Assembly: GCF_963678635.1 (NCBI RefSeq)
Contig: NC_087062.1
Location: 51,802,028-51,866,027 of the forward strand
Direction of reading: 5' to 3'
DNA: 64,000 nucleotides
DNA from: Symsagittifera roscoffensis
Lineage: Eukaryota; Xenacoelomorpha; Acoela; Convolutidae
The position numbers were made by a program, and so were the translations under genes. This document shows positions 53,790-64,000 of this stretch, one piece after another. Every line of letters begins with the position of its first letter. Positions within the stretch are counted from its first letter, which is position 1. The notes below the pieces were generated by a model. That model was given only the letters and a program-made list of their open reading frames with translations. It was not told the DNA's origin and made no database searches.

Positions 53790-53870
53790 TACGTTTGAGT
53801 GGCTAGTGCGTGAGACTCTAAATACCTTGATTGCAGTTGGTCGCAGATTCGAATACTACACGTATCCGAG
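53790..53870 (+). repeat. tRNA-like SINE relic
   Basis: GTGGCTAGTGCGTGAGACT resembles an A box and CGCAGATTCGAATACTA a B box, about 35 bp apart as in tRNA genes. The acceptor ends do not pair, so it is a relic and not a working tRNA. Confidence 0.45.
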
Positions 53871-54779
53871 TTTTTGCTAATTCGAGGCTGATTTCTATTT
53901 CTTATTTCACTTGATAAAGATGCTTTTTGTTCTCGCAAGAGTTTGCGAAGCGCAGCTTCGCCTCTGTGTCTAATGAAAAATTGCAAAACTCCTGACAGGC
54001 ACTGTTGGTTGTTTTTTGACACTGTTTCTGAAATTGTATTCGTTTGTTTTTCGATTTTGTTTTCTGTCTCATTTTCTATTCACTAGCTTGAAATGCTGGG
54101 TTTGCGTTGTATAGCAAGTGACGTGAAGCTCCATATCGCCTCTCAGTCAGAAATTTTGAAATAAATCTCGAAATGGTGATATGTGCCTGTTGTTCCGACT
54201 TTCGTTACGAAAGTAACGGAATATTTGTGCTCGGGGTGGGTTTTTTTCTTCAGACAAATGTCGACTTTTTAACTTGCCATTTTTGACGGAATTTTTAACA
54301 TCATTCGAAAGCTATTGTTGTCCTAAGCTTCAATCTGAAAAGATATTTCACCTGTGATCTTTTTTCGTTAAGTTATGGGGGTTTGAAGATTGCCATTTAG
54401 GACAAATAACGCGCGATATGTTTCGCGCTATTAACGCGTAAGCGAGTCTTAATCCGCCTTAGAAAGCGTTCCAAATTAGTTCAAGGAAACTTATATGCCA
54501 TAATTGATTTGTTAATAAGAGCAAAATTTATCACTTTTTACTCAATATGGCATGTGGGGGGATGTTTTTCATAAGAAGTTTCAAATTATAGAAAAAACTT
54601 AATCTATTATATATTTAAATGCGGGCTTCACTATCTCGCCATGTTTAAGCTTTTTCAACGTATTATTTTTGCATGTTTAAGCTATATCGTATATTGCAAT
54701 GGTTAAGATTTTTTTCGATTTTCTTATTTGATGTTAGTGGTTTTTTTTACCGGGTTTAAATTAAGCAGCCCAAAATCGA

Positions 54780-55800
54780 ATTTTGAATGCCCGAATCATT
54801 TTAGTTAACGAGATAAGATGATTTTTGAGATGTTTTCAAAAATTTTCAGAAATTTCAAATAACAAAATATTTTACAAGACTTGAAGTTCCCAACCCTGTA
54901 GTTGGGTGCTGTCACAGTACTCTAAGGAGTTACAAATCTTGCCTCCAAATATGACTGTTCAAATTCTTGCAGTTTTCGAGATATGACGTTTTTTGTGATT
55001 TTTTCAAAAATTTTCAGGAAACTTAAATTATTATTAGTTTTTAAAAATCTGAAATTCCCAACCCTGTAGTCAGGTCCTGTCAGAATAGTCACAAAGATTG
55101 CGAATATTGCCTCCAAGTATGACTGCTCAATTCTTTGTAGCTTTCGAGATCTGACGTTTTTTGTGATTTTTCAAAAATTTTCAGAAAACTTAAGAAAGTT
55201 TAAAATAATTATTTTTCAAAATTTGAAATTTCAAACTCCATAGTTCGGTGTTGTCAGGGTACTATAAAGAGTTGCAAATCTTACCACATGCGACTGCTAC
55301 ACGCGACTGCTCAAATGCTTTTAGTTTCCGGGATGTGACGTTTTTTGATTTTTTCAAAATATCTCGAAGAACTTATCTACAAGGAAATTCAAAAAATTTG
55401 AAACTATAAACTTGATGAAGATACAACTTTATTGTCAGCGTACACCCAGGCGTCTCAAATCTTGCCTCTTAATATGAATGCTCAAATCCGTTTACTTTCC
55501 GAGAAAAGACGTTTTCTTTAAAAAAAATTTTCGGGAAACTTAGGTTTAAAAAAATTCACAAAATTTTGGATTCCTAACCCTATAGTAGGGTGCTCTCAGG
55601 GACTCTCAGTGGTTGCAAGACTGGCCTCCGAATTTCTCCTGAGGCCCACTAAGTTTTCGAGATGACGCTTTTAAAATGGGAATTAAAAAAATTTGAAAGA
55701 TCGAAATTACCAACCCTGTAATTGGGTGCAGTCAGAGTACACTAAAAGTTTGCAGATGTTGTTTCCAATATATGCGGTTTTTCATGAGCTGTAGAAATTT
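54780..55800. repeat. Degenerate tandem array, period ~155-185 bp, six units
   Basis: The phrase (T)GACGTTTTTTGTGATTTTT recurs at about 54985, 55153, 55338, 55508 and 55663, with a weaker copy at 54815. It is each time followed by AAATTTTCAG and then CCCAACCCTGTAG. Units are diverged in sequence and length, so this is an old minisatellite or satellite fragment. Confidence 0.75.
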
Positions 55801-55971
55801 TTCGAAGCACCGAAGGTGCGTTAAACGCTAGTTTTATTTAAATACATTTAAGTTTTCCATATTATTACTGCTCCATAGACCTTAAAAGGCAGTCAGAACA
55901 TTCAGGACTTCGCCCTGATACGAGCAGTCCTGTACTGAAATTAGCTATCGTTACCAAATCGGAATGTAGAC

Positions 55972-56431
55972 GGGGGCGTTCAACAGTGCCGAAGTACAAC
56001 AGTGCCGAAAATGGCGGGAAAATTTCAGAATAATTTACACGCATTTTCTAGAGAGCGGGAAATTACTGACGCTAATTATCAAAGAAAATCACTCCAATTT
56101 TGGCGCCAATAAGTCTGCAACTGCTAATTAAACAATTATTTTGGCGCCAAAACGTCTAAATTGCAAATTTTCTCGCTCAAAAGCTTAAAGTTTTACTCAA
56201 GATTGTAAACGATCGCTGTTTAATTTTTGGTTGCCGCACTTAATATGTTGAAATTTGTTCAAATATTCGGCACTGTTGAACAAAGTTTTCATTTTCGGCA
56301 CTGTTGAACAAAGTTTTCATTTTCGGCACTGTTGAACAAAGTTTTCATTTTCGGCACTGTTGAACAAAGTTTTCATTTTCGGCACTGTTGTACTTCGGCA
56401 CTGTTGTACTTCGGCACTGTTGTACTGCTCC
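55972..56431. mobile_element. 460-bp MITE with 8-bp target duplication
   Basis: The element is flanked by ATGTAGAC on both sides (55964-55971 and 56432-56439), an 8-bp target-site duplication. Its ends form ~38-bp terminal inverted repeats with four mismatches, sharing CAACAGTGCCGAAGTAC; the outermost bases are GGGGGC on the left and GGAGCA on the right. It has no coding capacity. An 8-bp duplication fits hAT, and GG-starting termini with 8-9 bp duplications also fit Merlin; the superfamily is undecided. Confidence 0.85.
56266..56427. repeat. Tandem units built from the MITE terminal repeat
   Basis: Inside the right end of the MITE, four exact 28-bp units beginning TTCGGCACTGTTGAAC (56266, 56294, 56322, 56350) are followed by three 16-bp units TTCGGCACTGTTGTAC (56378, 56394, 56410). 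The terminal repeat motif has been amplified in place. Confidence 0.9.
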
Positions 56432-57398
56432 ATGTAGACTTGAGTTTAACAACTAGTCATTCGATAGCTTGATTAATAATAACTTCAAATTTATTAGCTT
56501 CTCCGACACACTTGTCTTAGAAGTAACGACTGCACTTGGAACATAAAGGGCCTATGTTTTGTCGGCTGGGTTTTCTTTTCGCCGACTTTTCTTGTTCTGT
56601 AAGCAATGTTCATAAATATGATTTCGGTTCATTTCGTGATCTGTAAATCAACTAAATCTGTATCTGATTTGTATAATTTCTTTTTTTTTGTTATTTTCCG
56701 TTGAAAGTGGTTATGGCTAATCTTTCATCGACGTAATGACTTAACTTTGCATATTTTGCAGTGAAAGTAGTTTTCATCTTTTTGTGAGTTTCCGGAGGGA
56801 AAGGGCGTAATAATTTACTATTTCAGAACTTAACAGCTCAATTTATACCAACATTTTTTTGGTTTTGGCTCATAGGGGGTTTGTCCAAGGCTCATTTTCC
56901 GCTCGACGAAATTTGTTTAACGCCAGTGGTTGTGTTGTTGGATATGTTTTGCTCAATTTGAACATCATTTGAGAAATTTATGTGGAAATTTTTGCAAATG
57001 TTATTTGACATTTTTCATTTTTTTTGACTTAGTGGCTTTCATTTTATTTTTCGTATGCTTGCTTGTAATGCGTTGTTTGTTTGATATGGCCTTTATTTGG
57101 AAAGTTTTTTTTAGCAACCAATACTTTGACTGAATTGGTATCAATAAAATCCCAAAAAAAATGTCAATCATGAAGTTTTGTTGAGGTTGTGTTTTGATTA
57201 AATAGTTTAAAGCTTTTGTTGATTGAGGTCATGGAGACTTTCCTAATTATCTCTTGGTTGTTTTTGTACCGACCACTGTAAGAAATTATCAGGAACTATG
57301 GCGTAGGAACATGCATACTGCGCTGCATGCAAAGCAAGCAAGCGGCTATCCTTGTGTGAGTTTTTATTGTTTGTCAAGTTAATGTATGTTTTTTGCAG

Positions 57399-57967
57399 AC
57401 ACAACAAATGACCCTGTTTCTGTGGCAACGCCAGACCTGGGTAGATGACTTTCTGGCCTGGAACCCGGCAGACTTCGGGGGCATAGATCAGCTGTTCATC
57501 AGTCCCACGAAGATATGGGTAAGTGACGTCATCTTCCAGAACAGTGTTGACGAGTTCGAACAGCTGAAGGACACGACCATCATCAAAGCACTGGTGCTGC
57601 ACAGTGGCCAAGTGTACTTCTTCAGACCCACTCTGAAGTCCACAACGTGTAAGATGTCAGTCAGGTACTTCCCATACGACTCCCAGGTGTGCTCGTTTCA
57701 AGTAGGGTCCTGGATGCTGAGTGAGGACCAGGTAGACATCCAGATACTCGCCTTTGACTCGGCAGTATCTGGCTTTGTCACGCACCACGAGTGGCACCTG
57801 GCAGAACGCAGCACTTTCCGCTGCAGTCTCACTCTCCCTGTCAATGTGGGCACTCTCCAGAAGAACATGACCTTTCCCTTTCTGGAGTTCCTTTTTCTGT
57901 TCCAGAGGAAACCAGAATTCTTCGAAAAGAACCTCATCGTGCCCACCGCACTCATCTGCGCCCTCAG
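57399..57967 (+). CDS. Cys-loop receptor subunit, coding exon 2 (rest of extracellular domain)
   Basis: Acceptor TTTGCAG, donor CAG/GTAAAC, phase 0 in and 2 out. It reads WVDDFLAWNPADFGGIDQLF, KIWVSDVIFQNS (loop A), the Cys-loop CKMSVRYFPYDSQVC with exactly 13 residues between the cysteines, GSWMLSEDQ (loop B Trp kept), and a C loop with a single Cys (FRCSLTL) in place of the vicinal pair. It ends at FEKNLIVPTALICAL, the start of membrane helix 1. Loop A has Gln where ligand-binding subunits have Tyr. Together these suggest a non-alpha subunit or an orphan receptor. Ligand and ion selectivity cannot be told, because the pore helix is outside the window. Confidence 0.9.
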
Positions 57968-60900
57968 GTAAACACACAAAAACCTATCAATCTAATTTCC
58001 TATTTAGTCTAACGAGCTTATGAGCGTAGTGTACGGTCGGTGCATTTTTTAAAATTAAAGTTGCACATTTTAAAAGAAAAGATATGATTTATTTACGCAG
58101 ATGTTGATCTAACTGAATCTTTGTCAAATTGCACTCTTTGCAGCCTGATATCTAAGAATAAATTATGCTTGAAAGTAAGAGCCATTGACATAAATTTAAA
58201 AGACAATTGAATGATGCTGCGCAGTGCCAAATTGGAATACCAAGTACCGTTTTCTAAAATAAATTTTACTGAGAGCTGCAATTCGACTATGCCTGGTGCT
58301 GCGAACCCCATCTGATGGTACAGAGACTGCACTCTAATCTAAACTCGGATCTGGGGCTGATCATTTTTAAAACAATTTTCATTGGCTCTTCCTCTGCCAA
58401 TTTTCATTTTTATATAGCTTCTTTTCATAATATGAGATTGTTTTGAAAGTTAGTATCCTAACTAATCGAGACATTCGTAGCATATTTGTTAACCACGCTA
58501 TAAAACCTCTCGTTAAACCATAAACTTTATGTTTATGTGAGGTGCGTTCCTTTGTGCCATTTTTGCTTGTCTCTGCGAAGTGCAACTTTGCCTCTGTGTC
58601 GCTTCTTTTGTTTGATTTTTACCCGTCAGATCAAGAAAGGAAGTCTAATTGGATGCTAGGAAAATTTACTGTTAGATTTCTTTCGTAATAATTTGGCTCT
58701 TCAGCCAAGTTTTACTGTTTTATGCAGATCTGTGAACTGTTTAATTTCAAACTAAGTATTATTGTACAGCACAGGTCGATTTTAAGCTCTTTTTCTACGT
58801 TCCCTCATTTCAAATTTTGTGTTTTGTTAAGCCACAAATGTTATTAAGTGTAAATGCGTGATGATACTATCTAATGTATGAAGTGATCTCTGTTAACGGC
58901 TATAATGAGCTTTTTCACCATGTAAAGCTTCAATTGCCCGGAAATTCGTGCCCAAAATATTTCTTTTGCGTGTAACTTTGGTTAGTTACGCTCGATTTTT
59001 ATTATTGAGCTTTTTTATGAATTCTCTTATAGAGTTCTTGGTAATTTTTTTTTTGAGTTTTTTGAGTCCTAAAATTTGTTTACGCTCAAATTTGATTTTT
59101 CGCGGTTTGATTTTTATTAGGCTCACTTCGTTTACTTTGTTAAAAGGGAAGCAAATCCACTATCGAACAGCAAAACGTTCTAGTTTCGAAAGTTTCGAAA
59201 TATCACAACTTTACCTATCGATGCAGTTTTTTTCGCATTTATCATTTTGCTTTAAAATCGAAAGTTGAAGTTTTTCAAAAGTTTTTTGTCTGTTTCCTTG
59301 CGTTCATGACTCTTTTCCAGCTGTATGTTGGCTGTTTTTTCTTTGGACATTAAAGTTATTGAAAGTCAATTTTTGCAAAGAGTTTTTGGCTGTTTTATGC
59401 ACTTTTCACATTACTTTTGTGTTTAACATAGAATTTTTGTTTCGAAATTTTTATCCTATGTTTTGATGGTTCCAAATCACCTTATAGCACCTTATTTCTT
59501 CAGCCAACTCTTTTAACCCTATAGCTAGTGAACCCCACTACAGTTTTTATCCTTTTTAATACCAATTTTTAGAATCAAAGTGAAACTTAATTGAAAAAGA
59601 TCGGAACGGAACCATGGCGTCGGTAAATATTAAAGCTTTAATTGAAAATTTTTTTGCGAACATGGGATAATATGCACGCTGCTTAATGCGCTTTAGATTT
59701 AAACAGAGTTGACCTTGTCAATAGTATAAACATTGATATGAACTTGCAAACCAATAGGACTGGCAAGCATCAAATTGATAGCCGAAAAAAAATAGATTTT
59801 CCAAAATTGAACATGATCTTGAACGAATTCCTGTCTATAATAGATTAATTGGTTAAATTGAAACATAAAATGAAAGGGAAACTGGTTGTGACCAAAAAAA
59901 TTAATCGAATTCAAACTGTTGTCCTAATACAATCGTTTTAATGTACAACTTAATAACTGATTTTTTTTTCGGCTAATTGGCTGCTTTTCTATTCAAAAGA
60001 CTGAGTATAATGTTTCTAGTGGTAAAGCAAACTCGTGGTTTGTTTCGTACTCATTTTTAAGTACGACTTCCGCAATTTTGACATCGATGAAAAAAATATC
60101 CAGACAAATGCGCTTTAGGTTCAGCGGCCTGCTCAAAATCAGCAAATTTTTTTCAGCTCTACTATTGTCTGAACCGATAATACTTTTTTTAACTCTTATT
60201 TGGCCGGAGAGCTTATATGCAAGCAGGGGCCATTGCTGAAAGATCAACATGTATAGAGTTGAGTTGATGAATCATTTTATCTGGCCTCAATTAGTAAAAG
60301 TAAATGAAATAATTTTATGGCTGATGAAGGGACATAATTTGAAGCAAACTATCGGTATCAAACGGGGTTACTTGGTTGTGGGTATCTTCTTACTGATTAA
60401 ATGGGGGTGAAAAATAAGGATTTAAATAACATGGGGTTGGAAAGTAGGACACCCTTTTTGATCAGTTTTTTTTTCATACTAATTCATTTTTCTGCGATTA
60501 GAAGAGGATCTAATAAAAGGCTATCAGGCCTGTCTAGGCCAAGTTCGTTTGAATTATTCACCTCTTTCCAGGCTGAGTTATTTTTATAAGCGAAGCTGTT
60601 TTTTTCATTTTTACGTGGTGCCATTATTGCTGCCAAAATTGGTCTGGCTGTGGTAGACATGAACCTAAAGATCAAGTTAGAGCTTGCCATCATGCACTAT
60701 CCTTACCATTGCGTTCGATCGTTTATACGAGCTGATGATCTCAAACTGAACACCTCACCTCTCTATGCTATGCTAAAAAGAAGTAGATTTGCCCTCCCCA
60801 ATTTTAAAAGTGCAAATGGTTAAAAATTTCTGCTGATTTATGTTTTTGAAAATCGATCTAATTTCCAGTTTTCCCAATGATAAGATTTTAAAATTACTTT

Positions 60901-61344
60901 GATCCAGCTTTTCCAATTTGTTTGAGCTTGGTCAAAAAGTGTGATTTCAAAAAATTTAAATGGCTTTATATTATTAGAATTTCATATAAGATTCGAAAAG
61001 TTGAAGGAAATTAATGTAAGCTCTTAATCAGCAGCGGATTTAGAAACGGCGGGCGGTACTTTTTTTGCACAATGTTTGGACAAAATTGTTTCTGTCTCAT
61101 TATGTAAATAGCACGAGTCGTATATATTCTTAAAGAAAGCACATTCAATTTGGCATACTTTATCCAAAAAGCCAGGTTTATTGCGGCAGGCAGCGCGCTC
61201 AATCGCCCGGTATGTTAAATTTAATTTTTCAAGGTAGTTTCTGTTTTTTATCCTGTATTATAAGCCCCTTGTGCCCAAAATCTTGGTTCAAATGGCAATT
61301 AGCGACGTGAAGCCACTAATTAAGATCGTGTTTTTTTTCTCAGA

Positions 61345-61420
61345 GCAGCCGTGGGCGAGTGGGTAAGACGTGCTGCCTTTAACACAAAGGTCGGGGGTTT
61401 GAATCCGCTTACGTTGCGGT
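61345..61420 (+). repeat. tRNA-like sequence (SINE head or pseudogene)
   Basis: It has GTGGGCGAGTGGGTAAGACG, a good A box, an anticodon-like stem CCTTT/AAAGG around AACAC, and GGGGGTTTGAATCCGC, a good B box, all in tRNA spacing. The acceptor ends do not pair well and the T stem is poor, so I prefer a tRNA-derived relic over a working gene. Confidence 0.5.
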
Positions 61421-62438
61421 AGGAGGGTTCCCAGTATATATATAAACTGCAACGTTTGTTCTCTTGTTAAAGTGTTCAGATGACGCATAAAACTTTAATG
61501 ATTTCAATTCATAAAAGAATTTTGTTTTTCAAAAACTTGTTTAGTGATTTAGTTTTCTTCAGTTTAAAAAGCATAATTACTTGAAACTCGAATCATTGGA
61601 GTTATACTTCGTTTTCATCAAAGCTGGCTATCAAAATTGTTTTAACAGCGCAAATGACGCGGAGTTCCGGTACGCATATGTGTTGAACAGTTTAACACAG
61701 ATTGCAACCTAAGTTTTGGTCGCACCTCAAACCATCAAACTGCAACTTCATGCTCGAAGCGATTTGCTCTTTTAATCTAGTCTGGGTATAACCGGTCATG
61801 CTTACTGAAATGACTTAGAAAAAAAAACCATCAAAGGGAGATTTCACACTCTGATGATGTATAAATACGTGAATTGAATTTTTATTCGCTTAGCGACACT
61901 TAATGTTTCTGTTGCTCTCGTTTTTCGGTTATATGTTTGGTAAGTCTCCATTCTTAATTTTTCAATAAAAACGGGACTAAGTGCTGCTTATTGAAGCTTA
62001 GAAATAAAGCTTTAGTAATTGAAGCACAGATGTGTGCAACTGAGCAAGGAAACCGGCGGTGCTTTTGAATGAACGATGAACAGTAAATCATGTTTTCCCC
62101 TTTAAGTTTGACTGTGACTTAGAAATAATTTCCCCGTTCACTATATTAAATGGGATGGTCTTTGGGATTAGTTGTATTCATTGTAAACATTTTGTCATAT
62201 ATTGGCTCCAATCCCAGTTTTTTCAAGCATGCAATCCCAGTGTTTTCACGCTCCGACTGAAGTGTGAAAGTCTTTGAACTGGTAAAAGTCTTGGTAGAAA
62301 AGAGGTTTCATTGAAGATTGAAACCTCTTTAGGTAGTTCTGGTAGATTCGATTTTGGTAGTTTTTCGCATGTGCAAAAAGCCTGACTCGAAAACCTTGAA
62401 CTTAAAACAATTTTTTTTGAAAAAAAATTTGACCAAAT

Positions 62439-62514
62439 AATTGCGTTTTTTTGGCGCGCGCTCCCTTCTCAAACTTAGTATTATCGTAGGAGCGCGCGCC
62501 GAAAAAACGCAATT
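62439..62514. repeat. 26-bp inverted repeat with 24-base loop
   Basis: Left arm 62439-62464 and right arm 62489-62514 are complementary at 25 of 26 positions, with a GGCGCGCGCTCC core in otherwise AT-rich DNA. It could be a foldback element, a very short palindromic MITE or a stable hairpin RNA. No flanking target duplication is evident. Confidence 0.85.
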
Positions 62515-64000
62515 TTTTAAAAGTGCTCAAAACGTTTTTTGGGGTCCATTTAAAAGTGCTCTTTGGAGAAATTTGGCTACCAGAATTGATTTTCTGCGGA
62601 GAAAACTTTATCCCTCCAGAAGCACCCAGGATATACTAACTTTGAGGGGGAGTGCGTCAAAACTCTCAAAAAAACTGCCAAGAACTGGCGTTACCGAAAC
62701 GGCTACCGCTTCAGATTAGAAATCGTATCTGAATTCGATAGTTATTTTTAGTGATATGGGCAAAATGGGTAAAGTAGCTAGGCCAATTGGTTTTTCAGTT
62801 TTAACTACTGGATCCTCGGGAGTTCAATCTTGTTTGTTTTGATATTTAAACCTCTGCTGAATGGCGAAGATTAGACTAATTTTGCTGAATGTATGCCTCT
62901 TCTTTTTCTGAGCAGCATTTTTGTCTCTCCTGAATAAACAAGTGAGGCTATTGTACTCGCGGGGGTGGAACTGAAAGGATTTTTTACGAGAGCGACAGTG
63001 CTGAAGTAATTACTCTTTGAGCATGGTTAATTCGCTCTAGCTGGCAATGTTTTGTTCAGTATCTTCTCACATGAGTAGAAGGAGTCTGCAGTAGGATTCC
63101 AGAATGAACAAACTAGTTTATAGTTTTGTTTGATCTAAGAGCGCCATGAGAATGAAAGTGCCCCTATTAGAGTACTGTCGGTCGAATTTGTAGCTATCAA
63201 AACAGTTCAGTCATTAAGTAACCTTCTGCTAAATTAGAAGATCAAAATTGCCTCCATGAGTCTCGAGGGAGTAGCATTGGTTAATATGGTATCCATTTCA
63301 CTTCCTCGCTGCCTCTTTATTCACTCTACCCTTCTTTCACTTGGGGCCAAATCCTGGGCCAGTGATTTGTTTCGCGTCAGTTTGTTTTGCATTATTTAAG
63401 ATGCTTGCGGCGTTTTTAGTGGAAAGCCAATATGAAATATGCAAGTAGTTCAGTCCATTGAATCTATTGAATTTATTAGCAGCAAAACTTTCCCAATCGG
63501 TGCTGTAGATACAAGGAGCTTGCTCAAGATTGTTTTTTGGATAAAATTTGTAAAGATGGGCAAAATGTATAAAAACAGTCAGCAACTGATAGGTGAATTC
63601 AAGGATTGATTTTGCACGAAGCATGCTCTCTTTAAGAATTCCGAGACGGTCATTCTGCCCCAAAAAGGCATCCCTTTCAAGAACCTGATTTTTTTCAAAG
63701 ACAGCGAAATGTCTAATGTAAAAGAAATATTTTGCTGAGCTTGTTTTATTTAAAAAAATTTTCTTAACCTTCGGCTCAATTACATTTTTTAAAATTCTTT
63801 TAATAATTTCTCAAATAGGAAAGTCAACTTTTTAGGATCCTATAAACCTATGAAAGTCAAACTATAGAATTCATCCTTTATGATAATCTTAAATACGCGT
63901 GCCTGAATAATCGGTTTTTGGAAAGAAAGAAATGATTTATTTCGCCAATGGATGGTCATAAAAATGCAGAAATGAAAGTAATTAAATATATGTTCGAATA

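Larger units (their letters stand above)
51287..57398 (+). other. Receptor intron 1 (6.1 kb)
   Basis: AT-rich intron. It holds a tRNA-like relic (53790-53870), a ~170-bp degenerate satellite (54780-55800), a MITE (55972-56431) and several copies of a short GCGAAGCGCAGCTTCGCC-like repeat. Nothing else recognised. Confidence 0.7.
57968..64000. other. Receptor intron 2 or intergenic DNA, no gene supported
   Basis: AT-rich throughout. I looked for the pore-forming and later membrane helices of the receptor and found no convincing exon. Open frames at 58948-59268, 60484-60693 and 63337-63663 (the last two minus strand) lack known motifs. It contains a tRNA-like relic (61345-61420) and a long foldback (62439-62514). 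Confidence 0.6.

Noticed and set aside
58948..59268. Hydrophobic 106-codon frame as receptor membrane-helix exon
   Set aside because: Hydrophobicity comes from T-rich codons. It lacks the PPDSGEK-like loop and the pore-helix pattern of Cys-loop receptors, and no acceptor fits phase 2.
61345..61420. Functional tRNA gene
   Set aside because: A and B boxes are good, but the acceptor and T stems do not pair properly and the end does not lead to a T-run terminator.
63337..63663. 108-codon open frame on the minus strand
   Set aside because: No motif or compositional shift from the flanks. Length is within what AT-rich DNA gives by chance on a 64-kb window.

Overview
This is animal (metazoan) nuclear DNA, probably from an invertebrate. 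Two lines of evidence support that. The right half carries spliced exons of two animal genes: the cilium gene DRC2/CCDC65 and a Cys-loop (nicotinic-receptor-like) ligand-gated ion channel. Both have GT/GC...AG introns and AT-rich intergenic DNA. The left 39 kb is a nest of Ty3/gypsy-type LTR-retrotransposon sequence, all on the minus strand. I cannot name the species. I see no prokaryotic operon, CRISPR array, ribosomal RNA or convincing functional tRNA gene.

Layout, left to right. (1) 1-17.75 kb: element 1, a minus-strand retroelement. In coding order it has a long coiled-coil Gag, a two-zinc-knuckle nucleocapsid, retropepsin, reverse transcriptase (YVDD), RNase H, a DD35E integrase with GPY/F module, an acidic tail and a macrodomain related to TARG1/OARD1. 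A 4,438-bp stretch (1-4438) is repeated, apparently without a difference, at 9141-13578, so the window begins inside a tandem array with a 9,140-bp unit. The reverse transcriptase carries several stops and a frameshift, the same in both copies. (2) 17.75-23.0 kb: two tandem, truncated and broken copies (P and Q) of an ORF set I do not recognise, also minus strand. (3) 23.0-39.3 kb: element 2, a diverged relative of element 1 with the same order including the macrodomain. It has its own internal 4.35-kb tandem duplication and a 5'-truncated Jockey-like LINE in the tail region. (4) 39.66-47.54 kb: the first four coding exons of DRC2 (plus strand). Intron 3 contains an antisense, degraded non-LTR element with a likely restriction-like endonuclease domain. 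(5) 51.0-58.0 kb: two exons giving the signal peptide and whole extracellular domain of a Cys-loop receptor subunit without the vicinal cysteines of alpha subunits. The membrane-spanning exons must lie beyond the window or are not recognisable. (6) Between and after these: tRNA-like SINE relics, a ~170-bp degenerate satellite, a 460-bp MITE with an 8-bp target duplication, and a perfect-but-one 26-bp foldback.

The most unusual observations are the macrodomain at the 3' end of two diverged Ty3/gypsy-like elements and a two-hairpin RNA module in their 5' leaders. The module occurs three times and shows compensatory changes. Next come a motif (TCCGGGGA) repeated in the Pol linker and again out of frame near the macrodomain, and repeated microhomology-associated tandem duplication inside the nest. 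No LTR pair could be identified, because the 3' end of each element is cut by a rearrangement junction.
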